A DNA stretch of 64,000 nucleotides from Thermoflavimicrobium daqui (GCF_003313465.1 NZ_KZ845663.1:357911-421910); one strand, 5' to 3'. Counted from the first letter of the stretch, positions 1 to 9,179 are shown. Numbers and translations: made by a program. The notes: generated by a model not told the origin, from the sequence alone.

Positions 1-2272
1 CAGTAAATACATCAAATAGATGGACAGATTCTAGTAATTCACCAGCCGCTTCTTTAATTCCTTCTTCTACTTCTTTTGAAACCACATTTTGCTTGACAAT
101 GATTGCCAAGTCACGAGTCACAGCTGGATAACGGGGTAAAGATTGATAAGTAACCGAATCTTCTGCAGCTTGACATAAAAGGTCTAAATCAAGCTGACAT
201 ACAACGGTATCTCCTAAATCATACTCTTTGGCAACCTTAGGGTGAAGTTGACCAAGTAACCCCACAACTTGCCCGCTTAACCATATTGAAGCAGAACGCC
301 CTGGGTGTAACCCTTCAAAAGTGGCCGCTTTAACTTCCGCTTGCTGAATGCCTAAACGTTGAAGCAAAGCTTCTAAAATTCCTTTCATTACAAAAAAGTC
401 TCCACCGGTCATCCCTTCATATTGCCAATTGGTCGAACGATATTTACCTGTGAGTAGCATTGCCAGTTCTAGCTTTTCTTCAGGTAACTTCGTTAACTTC
501 TGTTCCTTGCTTATATATGTTGCACCCATTTCAAAAATAGCTACATCATAGTTTCCATGATGGGTGTTATATGCAGCCGTTTCTATCAAATGAGGTAGTA
601 AGGTCGTACGCAAAATAGAACGTTCTGAACTCATTGGCATGGATAGATGAATAGGGTTTGCATTAGGATTAAGTGATACAGTCTTTTGATTGACCTCTGG
701 TGAAGTTAAGCTATAGGTAATGACTTCATTCAAACCTAAACCACGTAATGTTTGACGAATAATTCTACGGATTTTTTGCTCCTTGGTTAACTTTCCGGGA
801 ATATTTTTACCTTTGAGTAAACTAGATGGAATACGGTCATAGCCATATAGTCGAGCCACTTCTTCAATCAAGTCAACCTCAATCGTTACATCTTGTCGGC
901 GAGTAGGTACTTGAACTGAATACTCTCCATTCTTATATTTAGCAGAGAAATTTAATCGTTTAAAAATAGCAAGTACTTCTTGGCTCTCTAGCTGAACACC
1001 CAAGAGTTTGATTAAACGATCATGTCGAAGAGTAATCACTACATCTTCAACATCACCAATCCGCTCTGAAATAAGATTAGAACCTACTTTTCCTCCTGCA
1101 ATTTGTTGGATAAGCTGAACAGCTCTTGTTAGTGCAGGTATAATACGATCAGGATCAACTCCTCTTTCAAAACGATGACTCGCTTCTGAACGCAATCCCA
1201 GTTTACGTACTGCTTTTCGAGTAATCACAGGATCAAAGAACGCAGATTCAATTAAAACTGAAGTCGTTTCATCACTAACCTCAGTTGCTTCTCCACCCAT
1301 AATACCAGCAATCCCCAAAGCTTCTTTTCCATCTGTAATCAGTAAGGTCTCTTCATCACATTTTCTTTTCGTTCCATCAAGGGTTATGATTGTTTCACCC
1401 AGTCTAGCTCTCCGAACAACGATCTTTCCGTCAGTTATTTTTTGATAATCATAAGCATGTAGCGGTTGTCCGGTTTCGATCATGACATAGTTCGTAATAT
1501 CAACGATGTTATTAATGGGTCGAATTCCAGCAGAGATCAAAAAGTTTTGGAGCCATTGTGGCGAAGGACCTACTTTGATATTGTGAACAACTTGTGCTGC
1601 GAAGAAAGGACAGTCTTCCTCTGATTCAATACGAAGATGAATAGGGGATTCTTTTCCTTTTACCTTTTGTTCTTCAATATCAGGTAGATTTAACTTTCGA
1701 TCAAAAATCGCTGCTATTTCAAATGCGACCCCTATCATACTGAGACAATCGGCTCTGTTAGGGGTTAATTGCAGTTCAATCACTTGATCATCCATGCCCA
1801 AATACTTCTTGATATTTTGTCCGATTGGGGCATCTTTTCCTAATACTAAAATACCTTCTAGTTGCTCTTTCATTATCATTTTTTCAGGTAAACCTAACTC
1901 TTTAGCTGAACAAATCATCCCATGAGATTCCACTCCACGGAGTTTTGTCTTTTTAATCTTGACTCCACCCGGTAGAGTTGCCCCAACTAAAGCAACGGGC
2001 ACGAGTTGACCTTCAGCAACATTAGGCGCACCACACACAATTTGCAAAGGTTCTCCTTTACCAACGAACACAGAGCAAACCTTTAAGCGATCTGCAGCAG
2101 GATGAGGTTCAACCACCAATACTTTCCCAATAACTACATGGTTTACCCCGTTATCCCGCGTATAAATGACTTCTACTTCTATTCCAGTTCGGTTGAGCTC
2201 TTCAGCAATATCCTCAGCACTAATTCCATCTAAATCAACATATTTACTTAGCCACTCATATGATACAAGCAT
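1..2272 (-). CDS. pheT: phenylalanyl-tRNA synthetase beta subunit (3' end outside window)
   Basis: Beta chain of the (alpha-beta)2 PheRS that charges tRNA-Phe in the cytoplasm. About 757 codons are visible; the family has about 800, so roughly the last 45 residues (end of the FDX-ACB anticodon-binding domain) lie beyond the left edge. The N-terminus MLVSYEWLSKYVD is typical. It is followed by the EMAP/tRNA-binding domain (roughly residues 40-150, with CSAKELGL) and then the B3/4 and B5 regions. The start at 2272 has a strong GGAGG seven bases upstream and lies 11 bp after pheS, so the two are cotranscribed from the T-box-controlled promoter. The frame is open throughout. Function is certain from the sequence and from pheS next door. 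Confidence 0.96.
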   Translation of the reverse strand, partial: MLVSYEWLSKYVDLDGISAEDIAEELNRTGIEVEVIYTRDNGVNHVVIGKVLVVEPHPAADRLKVCSVFVGKGEPLQIVCGAPNVAEGQLVPVALVGATLPGGVKIKKTKLRGVESHGMICSAKELGLPEKMIMKEQLEGILVLGKDAPIGQNIKKYLGMDDQVIELQLTPNRADCLSMIGVAFEIAAIFDRKLNLPDIEEQKVKGKESPIHLRIESEEDCPFFAAQVVHNIKVGPSPQWLQNFLISAGIRPINNIVDITNYVMIETGQPLHAYDYQKITDGKIVVRRARLGETIITLDGTKRKCDEETLLITDGKEALGIAGIMGGEATEVSDETTSVLIESAFFDPVITRKAVRKLGLRSEASHRFERGVDPDRIIPALTRAVQLIQQIAGGKVGSNLISERIGDVEDVVITLRHDRLIKLLGVQLESQEVLAIFKRLNFSAKYKNGEYSVQVPTRRQDVTIEVDLIEEVARLYGYDRIPSSLLKGKNIPGKLTKEQKIRRIIRQTLRGLGLNEVITYSLTSPEVNQKTVSLNPNANPIHLSMPMSSERSILRTTLLPHLIETAAYNTHHGNYDVAIFEMGATYISKEQKLTKLPEEKLELAMLLTGKYRSTNWQYEGMTGGDFFVMKGILEALLQRLGIQQAEVKAATFEGLHPGRSASIWLSGQVVGLLGQLHPKVAKEYDLGDTVVCQLDLDLLCQAAEDSVTYQSLPRYPAVTRDLAIIVKQNVVSKEVEEGIKEAAGELLESVHLFDVFT

Positions 2273-2283
2273 CTTCTTTCCTC

Positions 2284-3285
2284 CTATTCCGATTGGAATT
2301 GACGTAAGAATCGTAGGTCATTGTTATAAAAGTGACGAATATCATCAATCCCGTATTTCAACATCGCAATTCGCTCAATCCCTGTTCCAAAAGCAAAACC
2401 CGTATAATGCTCTGGATTATAACCTGATTTTTCAAGTACACGAGGATGGACCATTCCCGCTCCTAAAATTTCTAACCATCCTTTTTGAGGATCATAAATA
2501 TCAATTTCTACACTTGGTTCAGTAAATGGGAAAAAACTTGGACGTAAACGAATTTCTGTCTCTTTGCCAAACATTTTTTGGATAAAGGTAAGTAAAACCC
2601 CTTTTAATTCACTCATGGATACACCACGATCTACGACCAGCCCTTCAATCTGCATAAATTGATGGGAGTGAGTCGCATCATCACTATCACGACGATATAC
2701 TTTACCAGGGCAGATGATTCGTACAGGAACTTCTCCTTCTTTCGCAAGCATGGTTCGTGGTTGAACGCTAGATGTATGTGTTCGTAATAGAATTTCTGGA
2801 TTAATATAAAATGAGTCTTGCATATCCCGTGCTGGATGTTCTTTTAAAAAGTTCAACATCTCAAAGTTATATTTATCTGTTTCTACTTCAGGGCCTTCGG
2901 CAACTTCAAATCCCATTCCAATAAAAATATCTTCCATCTGTTCCCAAATGGCTTGAAGTGGATGGATCGCACCGACTGTGAGAGGAAGTCCTGGCAAAGT
3001 AACATCAACCGTTTGCTCTCTGAGTTGCTTCTCTAGTTTCTCTTCCTCTAGCTCTTCTGTCTTACTAGAGATTAAACTTTCTAATCGATTTCGAATCTCA
3101 TTCGCTAAAGCTCCCACCTGCGGACGCTCTTCTGGGGATAAACCTCCCATTCCTCTTAAAACACTTGTTAATTCTCCTTTTTTACCTAGAAACTTAACTT
3201 TCAACTCTTTTAACGTATTTAAATCATGAGCAGATTTGATTTTTGTTTCTGCTATGATTTTTAGCTCATTTAATCGCTTTTGCAT
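2284..3285 (-). CDS. pheS: phenylalanyl-tRNA synthetase alpha subunit
   Basis: Catalytic alpha chain of PheRS, 333 residues (usual length about 340). An N-terminal coiled coil (residues 1-85) binds tRNA. The class II core follows, with motif 2 around [15 protein letters not shown] and motif 3 in [13 protein letters not shown] near the C-terminus. The start is placed at 3285 because AAAGGAG lies eight bases upstream; an in-frame ATG at 3303 is actually part of that ribosome binding site region. pheT follows 11 bp downstream. Expression is expected to be induced by uncharged tRNA-Phe through the leader T-box. Confidence 0.97.
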   Translation of the reverse strand: MQKRLNELKIIAETKIKSAHDLNTLKELKVKFLGKKGELTSVLRGMGGLSPEERPQVGALANEIRNRLESLISSKTEELEEEKLEKQLREQTVDVTLPGLPLTVGAIHPLQAIWEQMEDIFIGMGFEVAEGPEVETDKYNFEMLNFLKEHPARDMQDSFYINPEILLRTHTSSVQPRTMLAKEGEVPVRIICPGKVYRRDSDDATHSHQFMQIEGLVVDRGVSMSELKGVLLTFIQKMFGKETEIRLRPSFFPFTEPSVEIDIYDPQKGWLEILGAGMVHPRVLEKSGYNPEHYTGFAFGTGIERIAMLKYGIDDIRHFYNNDLRFLRQFQSE

Positions 3286-3349
3286 CGTAAACGCTCCTTT
3301 CATCAGAGAGAATGTGATCTAGGTTTGCTTCAAAAAGAAATTTCTATAA

Positions 3350-3595
3350 AAATAAAAAAATCTCACGTCCTCAAGGGACGAGAGATTCGCGGTACCACCC
3401 TTATTGAAAAGCTTGAATTGCTTTTCCTCTTGATTTAGATAACGGTTTACCCGGTACCCTCTACTTTTGCTTTCGCTGTTCAAGGGACTGCTCCAGAGCG
3501 AATTTCAACAGCCGCTACCTTAGAGATGCTTTCAGTCTAAGACATCCCCTCCCTGCAAGGACTGCACTGTTTACTTAATCTCTATCATCACACCA
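3350..3595 (-). promoter_or_regulatory. T-box riboswitch, phenylalanine-specific, with terminator
   Basis: The minus strand carries the canonical T-box AGGGTGGTACCGCG (complement at about 3387-3400). It is followed by a hairpin built from CTCTCGTCC and GGACGTGAGA and a T run (about 3352-3385). Stem I lies further upstream, and the codon TTC (3500-3502, minus strand) sits where the specifier is expected. This matches Phe and the downstream pheST genes. The specifier position is inferred by aligning this leader with the two other T-boxes in the window. Confidence 0.93.
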
Positions 3596-3619
3596 TACAT
3601 ATAAAAATTTTTTACTACA

Positions 3620-3648
3620 ATTATATACAAAATATTTTCACTGTGCAA
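3620..3648 (-). promoter_or_regulatory. sigma-A promoter of pheST
   Basis: On the minus strand TTGCAC (3643-3648) and a perfect TATAAT (3620-3625) are separated by 17 bp. The start of transcription would fall just upstream of the T-box leader, as required. Confidence 0.8.
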
Positions 3649-3688
3649 CCATATAGAAGTATCAAATAAAGCATTATCGTATAAATAA

Positions 3689-3718
3689 GAGAGGCATTTT
3701 TCGACTAAGAGACCTCTC
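3689..3718 (-). terminator. terminator after the TrmH-family gene
   Basis: Inverted repeat GAGAGG/CCTCTC with an 18-base loop, followed on the minus strand by TTATTT, 24 bp past the stop of the methyltransferase gene. Confidence 0.55.
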
Positions 3719-3741
3719 ACTTTATCCTCATAGGATTAGAA

Positions 3742-4539
3742 CTAAAAAGCAATAGATAATTGCCGGATTCTTTCATATAGAAGAATGGCACTTGTTACTG
3801 CTACATTGAGTGATTCCGTATTCCCGGGCATCGGAATCATCACTTCATCATCCACAAATGATAACCAGTCTGAATGCACTCCATTTCCTTCATTGCCTAG
3901 TAAAATGGCAACTTGTCTCGGAAACTGATACTCAAAAGATAAATTTCCGGCATGAGGAGACGTATTTACGATAGTAACTCCATTTTCTTTTAAGTATGTA
4001 AAACAAGTCGATAAGTCCATTTGCACGATAGGCAAACGAAATACAGATCCCATAGCTGCCCGAACCACTTTTGGATTATATCGATCTACTGTTCCTTTTC
4101 CTAAAAAAATACCCGTTACTTTAGCAGCTTCAGCCGTTCGCAAAATAGTTCCGAGGTTTCCAGGATCCTGAATCGCATCCAATAATAAAAAAGTCTTCGC
4201 TAAATCATCTGTCTCTAATAACTCTTCAATTTGCCAAGATTGCATTTCTATTTCAGCAGCAATTCCTTGAGGTGCTTGTGTCTCCATGAGACTAGCAAAT
4301 AAAGAGTTGGATAGCTGATAGATCGGGGCAGGATGATCTAAATACTCTATGAACTCCTTTGATTGCTCATTAAGGATCCAAGACCGAATGGTTACTTTTG
4401 AACGGAGCGCTTCCTTGACCAAATGCTCTCCTTCAATGAGTAAGGAGCGAAATTGTTCTCTCCCTTTACGGCTACGTAGTTTTTTCCAACGTTTGATCTG
4501 TTCATTTTGGGATGATGTGATTTGTATTTGTTTATTCAT
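3742..4539 (-). CDS. TrmH/SpoU-family RNA 2'-O-ribose methyltransferase (YsgA-like)
   Basis: Predicted SAM-dependent ribose methyltransferase acting on rRNA or tRNA, 265 residues. An N-terminal substrate-binding L30e-like domain (about 1-100) precedes a SPOUT knot domain. The three SpoU motifs are visible: NLGTILRTAEA, LLGNEGNGVHSDW and IPMPGNTESLNVAVTSA. The start at 4539 is chosen because it overlaps the ktrA stop (ATGAATAA arrangement), so translation is probably coupled; an upstream in-frame ATG would extend the protein by 16 residues. In B. subtilis the homologue ysgA likewise neighbours pheST. The exact RNA target cannot be read from the sequence. Confidence 0.88.
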   Translation of the reverse strand: MNKQIQITSSQNEQIKRWKKLRSRKGREQFRSLLIEGEHLVKEALRSKVTIRSWILNEQSKEFIEYLDHPAPIYQLSNSLFASLMETQAPQGIAAEIEMQSWQIEELLETDDLAKTFLLLDAIQDPGNLGTILRTAEAAKVTGIFLGKGTVDRYNPKVVRAAMGSVFRLPIVQMDLSTCFTYLKENGVTIVNTSPHAGNLSFEYQFPRQVAILLGNEGNGVHSDWLSFVDDEVMIPMPGNTESLNVAVTSAILLYERIRQLSIAF

Positions 4540-5197
4540 CTTCTGCGCACGCCTCTTCAAGCTTTTGCAAATCATTATTATGCCCAATCACAACCAGGTT
4601 ATCACTGGCATAAATGACATCATTTGGTGATGGAGTGATATCATACTTACCATTTCTCTTAATCGCCATCACATTACACCCAAAGCGCTGTCGTATATTT
4701 AATTCTTGTAATGTTTTTCCATCAAAAAATTCGCCAGCTTTCACTTCTATGATACTAAAGTCATTGGATAACTCTACATAATCTAAGATATTTGGTGAAA
4801 TTAAATGATGTACCACCCGAACTCCCATATCACGTTCTGGATAAACCACACGCTCTGCCCCAATTTTTTCTAGGACTTTACCATGTAAATCATTTCTTGC
4901 TTTTACAACAATTTTATTAACCCCTATCTCTTTTAAGATTAGGGTTGTCATAATACTTGCTTGTATATCTTCACCGATCGCAACAACAACTACATCAAAA
5001 TTACGTATTCCAATTGCTTTCAAAGCATTTTCGTCTGTGGAATCTGCTTCTATGACATGCGGAATAACTTGTGCCATATCCTGAACACGCCCGGGATCTC
5101 GATCTACTGCTAAAACTTCATATCCCATTGAATGTAACTTTTGTGCAACACTTCCTCCAAACCGTCCTAAGCCAATTACTGCAAATTGTTTATTCAC
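4532..5197 (-). CDS. ktrA: KtrA, cytosolic RCK regulator of potassium uptake
   Basis: Regulatory gating-ring subunit of a Ktr-type potassium channel, 221 residues (B. subtilis KtrA 222). The RCK_N Rossmann fold starts with the nucleotide-binding GLGRFGGSVA motif (residues 7-16) and an acidic residue at the end of strand 2 (LAVDRD). The RCK_C domain is at about residues 135-221. The start is taken as GTG at 5197, which has GGAGGTG five bases upstream; ATG at 5224 is less likely. The membrane partner ktrB is not in this window. The gene overlaps the following methyltransferase by eight bases. Confidence 0.9.
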   Translation of the reverse strand: MNKQFAVIGLGRFGGSVAQKLHSMGYEVLAVDRDPGRVQDMAQVIPHVIEADSTDENALKAIGIRNFDVVVVAIGEDIQASIMTTLILKEIGVNKIVVKARNDLHGKVLEKIGAERVVYPERDMGVRVVHHLISPNILDYVELSNDFSIIEVKAGEFFDGKTLQELNIRQRFGCNVMAIKRNGKYDITPSPNDVIYASDNLVVIGHNNDLQKLEEACAEDE

Positions 5198-5309
5198 TAT
5201 TACACCTCCAATATGTATAACCATATTATATCCAACTTATTTTTAGGATAAAGTGAAGATTTCCCGTAAAAGCTATAAGTAATCAATCCGAAAGTTGGGA
5301 GGATACTTG

Positions 5310-5549
5310 ATGAACTTTAATGTACGAGGTGCTGTAATTCATAATATCCAAAATCTAAATAACCAAGATTTACAAAATTTGGTTCAAGACTCTATCCAAC
5401 AAGGCGAAGAAAAACTATTGCCTGGGTTAGGTGTCATTTTTGAAGTGATTTGGAAAAATAGCCCACCTCAAGAGCAGACACACATGATTCAAACCCTTCA
5501 ACAATCTCTTTCGAAAGTCTCTACACCTTCTCCACTTCCTAAAATATAA
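5310..5549 (+). CDS. sspI: small acid-soluble spore protein SspI
   Basis: Minor SASP of the spore core, 79 residues. The conserved SspI signature EEKLLPGLGVIFEVIW is present in the middle, and the N-terminus resembles the family (MNFNVRGAVIHNIQNLN). The start at 5310 follows GGGAGG by seven bases. Family members are made in the forespore under sigma-G control; I could not pick out a convincing sigma-G promoter here. This is direct evidence that the organism sporulates. Confidence 0.93.
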   Translation: MNFNVRGAVIHNIQNLNNQDLQNLVQDSIQQGEEKLLPGLGVIFEVIWKNSPPQEQTHMIQTLQQSLSKVSTPSPLPKI

Positions 5550-5552
5550 AAT

Positions 5553-5574
5553 GAAGCCCCTTGTTTGGGGCTTC
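5553..5574. terminator. bidirectional terminator between sspI and the 53-residue ORF
   Basis: Perfect 8-bp stem GAAGCCCC/GGGGCTTC with a 6-base loop. It is followed by AAATTCTTT on the plus strand and ATTTTATATTTT on the minus strand, so it can serve both converging genes. Confidence 0.75.
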
Positions 5575-5581
5575 AAATTCT

Positions 5582-5743
5582 TTAAAAACAACCTCCATAT
5601 CCACCATAACCAAATCCTCCAAGTCCTCCCCACCAGAAAAAAATAAAGAATAAAAAGAGGATGACAAGGACAGCAATGATAATCCACCGTTTGAATCCAA
5701 ATCCTATCCCACCAAATAATCCCTTGGTTTGTATGGTTGACAT
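5582..5743 (-). CDS. 53-residue membrane peptide with Gly/Tyr/Trp-rich tail
   Basis: Short ORF not homologous to anything I can name with certainty. It has a very strong ribosome binding site (GGAGGAGGTAAGG just before the ATG) and ends against a terminator. Residues 1-19 are Gly/Lys/Arg-containing, residues 20-38 form one hydrophobic segment (IIIAVLVILFLFFIFFWW), and the tail is GGLGGFGYGGYGGCF. The layout resembles the tiny YjcZ-type sporulation proteins of Bacillales, and sspI lies next to it, but that link is inference. A hairpin (CATACACT/AGTGTATG) lies just upstream; CATACACT also resembles a mother-cell sigma -10 element. Confidence 0.68.
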   Translation of the reverse strand: MSTIQTKGLFGGIGFGFKRWIIIAVLVILFLFFIFFWWGGLGGFGYGGYGGCF

Positions 5744-5855
5744 TCCTTACCTCCTCCTATCCATACACTCTTTACCAGTGTATGTGCTTTGAGGCAAGTG
5801 GGTTGGACAGATACCGGAGGATATGGCCTATTCTTAGAAAGCGATTGTCATTTCA

Positions 5856-6278
5856 TCAACCCTTATTTGCACGTTGACATAGCCACAAGCATAACGTTAT
5901 GAGTATAAATGCGATTAACGCTAAAAATGGAATCGTAATAAACCCTAGCCAATCAATATAATCTTTGTTACATGGAACCCCTACTGTACATGGTGCTATT
6001 TCAGCTAAACCTGGTACTTTTTGTTGTAAATAATGAAATAATGCAATGCCCCCACCAATGATTGAAAGCGGGAGCGTATAGGGAATAATTCTTACATCAT
6101 TTCGGTAAGATGCGATTCCAAGTAGAATTACTAACGGATACATTAAAATTCGCTGATACCAACAAAGTGTACAAGGAACATACTGTGCTATCTCACTGAA
6201 ATAAAGACTCCCCAGTGTCGCAACGATAGATATAATCCACGCAAAGTAAAGACCATATCGCTCAAATACTTGACTCAT
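5856..6278 (-). CDS. bdbC: BdbC, DsbB-family thiol oxidoreductase
   Basis: Integral membrane quinone-dependent oxidase that re-oxidises the DsbA-like partner, 140 residues. Four membrane segments are visible (about 8-25, 40-58, 65-82, 112-133). Two cysteine pairs are present: CTLC near residue 37 followed by WYQR, and C-x5-C in APCTVGVPC. Its stop lies next to a bdbD-type gene upstream, with a 4-bp overlap (6275-6278), so the pair forms one operon. Together they introduce disulfides into exported proteins. Confident family call. Confidence 0.93.
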   Translation of the reverse strand: MSQVFERYGLYFAWIISIVATLGSLYFSEIAQYVPCTLCWYQRILMYPLVILLGIASYRNDVRIIPYTLPLSIIGGGIALFHYLQQKVPGLAEIAPCTVGVPCNKDYIDWLGFITIPFLALIAFILITLCLWLCQRANKG

Positions 6279-6967
6279 TTTCCTTGCAGCTCTTTCTCAA
6301 TCGCTTTTTTCAACTCTTCGTACTTCATCGATGAATCTACTTTTTTTCCATTAACATAAACAGTGGGTACCGAATTGACTTGATGTGTTTGGGCTAATAA
6401 ATTATCCGAATCAACAGCACTTTTAAAAGTGTTATTTTTCAAATCCTGTGATAGCTTATTGACATCCACTTCTGGAATATTCTTTTTCACTAGATCAGTC
6501 AAAAACTCCGGTGTAGCCCAAACTTTATCTTCAGCCTGCTGATTTTGATATACAATATCATAAAACTTCCAAAACGCCTCAGGTTTTTGTTTAAAGATCG
6601 ATTCTCCAGCCATTGCTGCTGTCATTGAGTCTGGACCAAGGAAAGCCATATTCACAAAATGCATTTGGACTTTTCCTGTATCTATGAAGTCTTTTTTTAG
6701 TTTTGGATAAACTTCATCGTGAAACATTTTACAAGATGGACATTTATAATCACCAAACTCCACCAATTTAACGGGGGCATCTGGACTTCCTATGGCTGGC
6801 TGTCCCTTTGTTAATACATCATTATTTTGTTTTACACTTTCTGCTGAAGAGCTTCCTGTCAAATTACTAACTAACGAATATATTCCCAAGCCTAAAACCA
6901 CAAGCAAAACGGTTACGATTGTAATCACTTGCATATCTAGACCTTTTTTCTTCTTTTGATTCCCCAA
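6275..6967 (-). CDS. bdbD: BdbD, DsbA-like thiol-disulfide oxidoreductase
   Basis: Membrane-anchored extracytoplasmic thioredoxin-fold oxidase, 230 residues. A basic N-terminus and one membrane anchor (about 13-34) precede a DsbA domain with active site CPSC (near residue 77) and the cis-proline region SVPTVYVNGK. The start is TTG at 6965-6967 with GGGGGG about eight bases upstream; the next ATG (residue 12) has no ribosome binding site. The gene overlaps bdbC by 4 bp and is its electron donor partner. Confidence 0.93.
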   Translation of the reverse strand: MGNQKKKKGLDMQVITIVTVLLVVLGLGIYSLVSNLTGSSSAESVKQNNDVLTKGQPAIGSPDAPVKLVEFGDYKCPSCKMFHDEVYPKLKKDFIDTGKVQMHFVNMAFLGPDSMTAAMAGESIFKQKPEAFWKFYDIVYQNQQAEDKVWATPEFLTDLVKKNIPEVDVNKLSQDLKNNTFKSAVDSDNLLAQTHQVNSVPTVYVNGKKVDSSMKYEELKKAIEKELQGK

Positions 6968-6984
6968 AAAGAATCCCCCCTTAT

Positions 6985-7308
6985 CTTTTATTCAACTCGA
7001 ATTATATCAGCTCTACTATTTAATTTCATCGTAGAGTTATAGGTTTTTTAAAAATACCTTAAGTAAAGTGCTATATCTTACTATGAAACTGTAAATACAA
7101 TCTATTTTAAAAATCAAGTCGTTAAATTAGACATTTTTTTTACTATTTATATAGGAACCTTTGTTAAAATGATTAATAAAGAATAGTAATCCAAATAATA
7201 AAAGATCTAGTAACTTCATAAGAGGAAAAACAACATAAATACATAAATATTTACTATGTCCAACTCAAATAAATCCATACTTTTTTATATTCATGGGAGG
7301 GTTTAAAT
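6985..7308. other. AT-rich intergenic region
   Basis: No gene seen. It holds the divergent promoters of bdbDC (minus) and the small membrane protein (plus). A weak plus-strand candidate is TTGTTA (7161-7166), 17 bp, TAGTAA (7184-7189). Confidence 0.4.
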
Positions 7309-7614
7309 ATGTCTAAGTCTGTCTCAAGTGAATCAAGAATGAGTATATGGAATATCGTTTCTCTCATTATCATATTGATAGGAATATTAATCTGGATTGT
7401 TTATTTCACATTTCCTAGCCTGCAAATTTCTTTTGATCAAGGTACACCCATTTGGTTTTGGACACTCATTCTACATCCGATTGGTATGATATGCGGTGCC
7501 ATTGCATGGAAACGGAAAAATCATTTCGCTCGCTTTAACATTATCACCAATTTAATTATGACTTTTAGTATATTTTGGATATCATTTCTAATTGTACTTA
7601 TTTATGGACCCTAA
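7309..7614 (+). CDS. hypothetical three-helix membrane protein
   Basis: 101 residues, not recognised. A short polar N-terminus is followed by three hydrophobic segments (about 14-33, 47-66, 77-98). A basic patch (AWKRKNHFARF) lies between segments 2 and 3, which predicts that loop to be cytoplasmic. GGGAGGG seven bases before the ATG makes it a credible gene. It stands alone between bdbDC and thiDE. No catalytic motif is visible, so no function is proposed. Confidence 0.72.
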   Translation: MSKSVSSESRMSIWNIVSLIIILIGILIWIVYFTFPSLQISFDQGTPIWFWTLILHPIGMICGAIAWKRKNHFARFNIITNLIMTFSIFWISFLIVLIYGP

Positions 7615-7644
7615 CTTTTATGATAGAAATATAGTTGAATTTGC

Positions 7645-7650
7645 TATAAT
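7645..7650 (+). promoter_or_regulatory. extended -10 promoter of thiDE
   Basis: TGCTATAAT (TG at 7642-7643, TATAAT at 7645-7650) is an extended -10 element 50 bp before thiD, with only a poor -35. I see no TPP riboswitch (no THI-box) between this and the thiD start. Confidence 0.5.
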
Positions 7651-7699
7651 CAAATAAAAATATACTATTTATATGGTATTTTGAAAGGGTGCTTCATTC

Positions 7700-8521
7700 A
7701 TGAATCAAAAAGTAGCACGTGCCTTAACCATTGCCGGCTCAGATAGTGGTGGAGGTGCGGGGATTCAAGCCGATCTTAAAACCTTTCAAGAACTGCACGT
7801 ATATGGAATGAGTGCTATTACTGCCATTACAGTCCAAAATACATTAGGAGTTCATGGCATCCAAGAAATCCGACCGGATATTGTTGCCAGTCAAATCGAA
7901 GCAGTCACTACCGACATTGGGGTAGATGCAGTTAAAACGGGTATGATTTCAAATATCAAAATTATGGAAGCAATTGCTAGTCTAGTAAAAAAATATAAAT
8001 TATCCAATTTGGTTATTGATCCTGTTATGATCTCTAAAAGTGGACATGCCTTACTTAAAGAAGATGCACGCCTCGCCTTAAAAGAGCTTCTTATACCTTT
8101 GGCGATGGTAATTACCCCTAATCTACCTGAAGCTGAAGTGTTAGTTGGACATTCTTTAGATAATATGGCAGCTAGAAAAGAAGCAGCGCAATACTTAAGA
8201 GATTTAGGTGCAAAACATGTTGTGATCAAAGGTGGACACCTTAGTGATCAAGAAAATGCTGATGACCTATTTTATAATGGTAATGAATTTACTCTTTTAT
8301 CTTCACCTCGTTTTCATACACAACATACACACGGTACAGGCTGTACATTTTCGGCAGCCATAACCGCATATCTAGCAAAAGGTGAAGCTCCTGATATCGC
8401 TGTTCAGCGAGCCAAAAATTATATTACGGATGCGATTCGTTATCCATTAAATATCGGGCAAGGTCACGGCCCAACCAATCACTGGGCACACCGATTACAG
8501 GAGGAACAAAATGAAAAATAG
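7700..8521 (+). CDS. thiD: hydroxymethylpyrimidine / phosphomethylpyrimidine kinase
   Basis: PfkB/ribokinase-like kinase that phosphorylates HMP and HMP-P for thiamin synthesis (some Bacillales paralogues act on pyridoxine), 273 residues. It begins with the family signature ALTIAGSDSGGGAGIQADLKTF. The catalytic region GTGCTFSAAITAYLA near residue 214 includes the anion hole and catalytic Asp-equivalent environment. It overlaps thiE by 11 bp, which favours the thiamin role over pyridoxine kinase. The ribosome binding site is modest (AAAGGGTG). Confidence 0.92.
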   Translation: MNQKVARALTIAGSDSGGGAGIQADLKTFQELHVYGMSAITAITVQNTLGVHGIQEIRPDIVASQIEAVTTDIGVDAVKTGMISNIKIMEAIASLVKKYKLSNLVIDPVMISKSGHALLKEDARLALKELLIPLAMVITPNLPEAEVLVGHSLDNMAARKEAAQYLRDLGAKHVVIKGGHLSDQENADDLFYNGNEFTLLSSPRFHTQHTHGTGCTFSAAITAYLAKGEAPDIAVQRAKNYITDAIRYPLNIGQGHGPTNHWAHRLQEEQNEK

Positions 8522-9176
8522 TTTATCACTTTATCTCGTAATGGGAAGTCAAGATTGCCCTCATCAAAATCCCGTTGAAATTTTAGAAGAAGCCATTGCT
8601 GGAGGAATTACCTGTTTTCAATTTCGAGAAAAACTTTCGGGAAAAACAGGTATTGAAATCATCCGGTTAGGTAGGCAACTAAGGCAAATTTGTGCAGATC
8701 ATCAAATTCCTTTTATTGCTAATGATCGTGTGGACTTAGGGCTGATTTTAGAAGCGGATGGAATCCATATTGGACAAGATGATTTACCTGCTTATGAAGT
8801 ACGAAAGCTAATTGGTCCACGTCGTCTCCTTGGTGTTTCAGCTAAAACACCAGCAGAGGCTCACAAAGCTCTACAAGATGGTGCAAACTACATTGGTGTT
8901 GGGCCTATGTTTACCACTTCTTCAAAACTAGATGCTTCAGCTCCAATCGGCCCTAAGGCGATCGAACATATACGCCAAGAGCTCCCAGATATTCCAATTG
9001 TCGGTATTGGTGGTATTACTACTGAGCGAGCTGGTCAAGTAATTTCCGCTGGGGCTGATGGCGTGGCTGTCATCTCTGCCATTACTAAGTCATCATCGCC
9101 TTATGAAGTAACAAAAAATTTCTGCCGGCAAATTGCGATTACAAAGAAAGAAAAAAACAAAATGATAATGGATTAG
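8511..9176 (+). CDS. thiE: thiamin-phosphate synthase
   Basis: TIM-barrel enzyme that joins HMP-PP and thiazole phosphate to thiamin phosphate, 221 residues. Family motifs seen in order: FQFREK, IANDRVDLGLILEADGIHIGQDDLP region (about 65-90), GVGPMFTTSSK, PIVGIGGITTE and GADGVAVISAI. AGGAGG six bases before the ATG lies inside the end of thiD. The C-terminal Lys-rich extension after AITK is slightly longer than usual. ThiD and ThiE together complete the pyrimidine branch and coupling step; the thiazole genes are elsewhere. Confidence 0.95.
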   Translation: MKNSLSLYLVMGSQDCPHQNPVEILEEAIAGGITCFQFREKLSGKTGIEIIRLGRQLRQICADHQIPFIANDRVDLGLILEADGIHIGQDDLPAYEVRKLIGPRRLLGVSAKTPAEAHKALQDGANYIGVGPMFTTSSKLDASAPIGPKAIEHIRQELPDIPIVGIGGITTERAGQVISAGADGVAVISAITKSSSPYEVTKNFCRQIAITKKEKNKMIMD

Positions 9177-9179
9177 AGA

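Noticed and set aside
7614-7700. TPP riboswitch before thiD
   Set aside because: The 86-base gap is too short and shows none of the conserved THI-box sequence.
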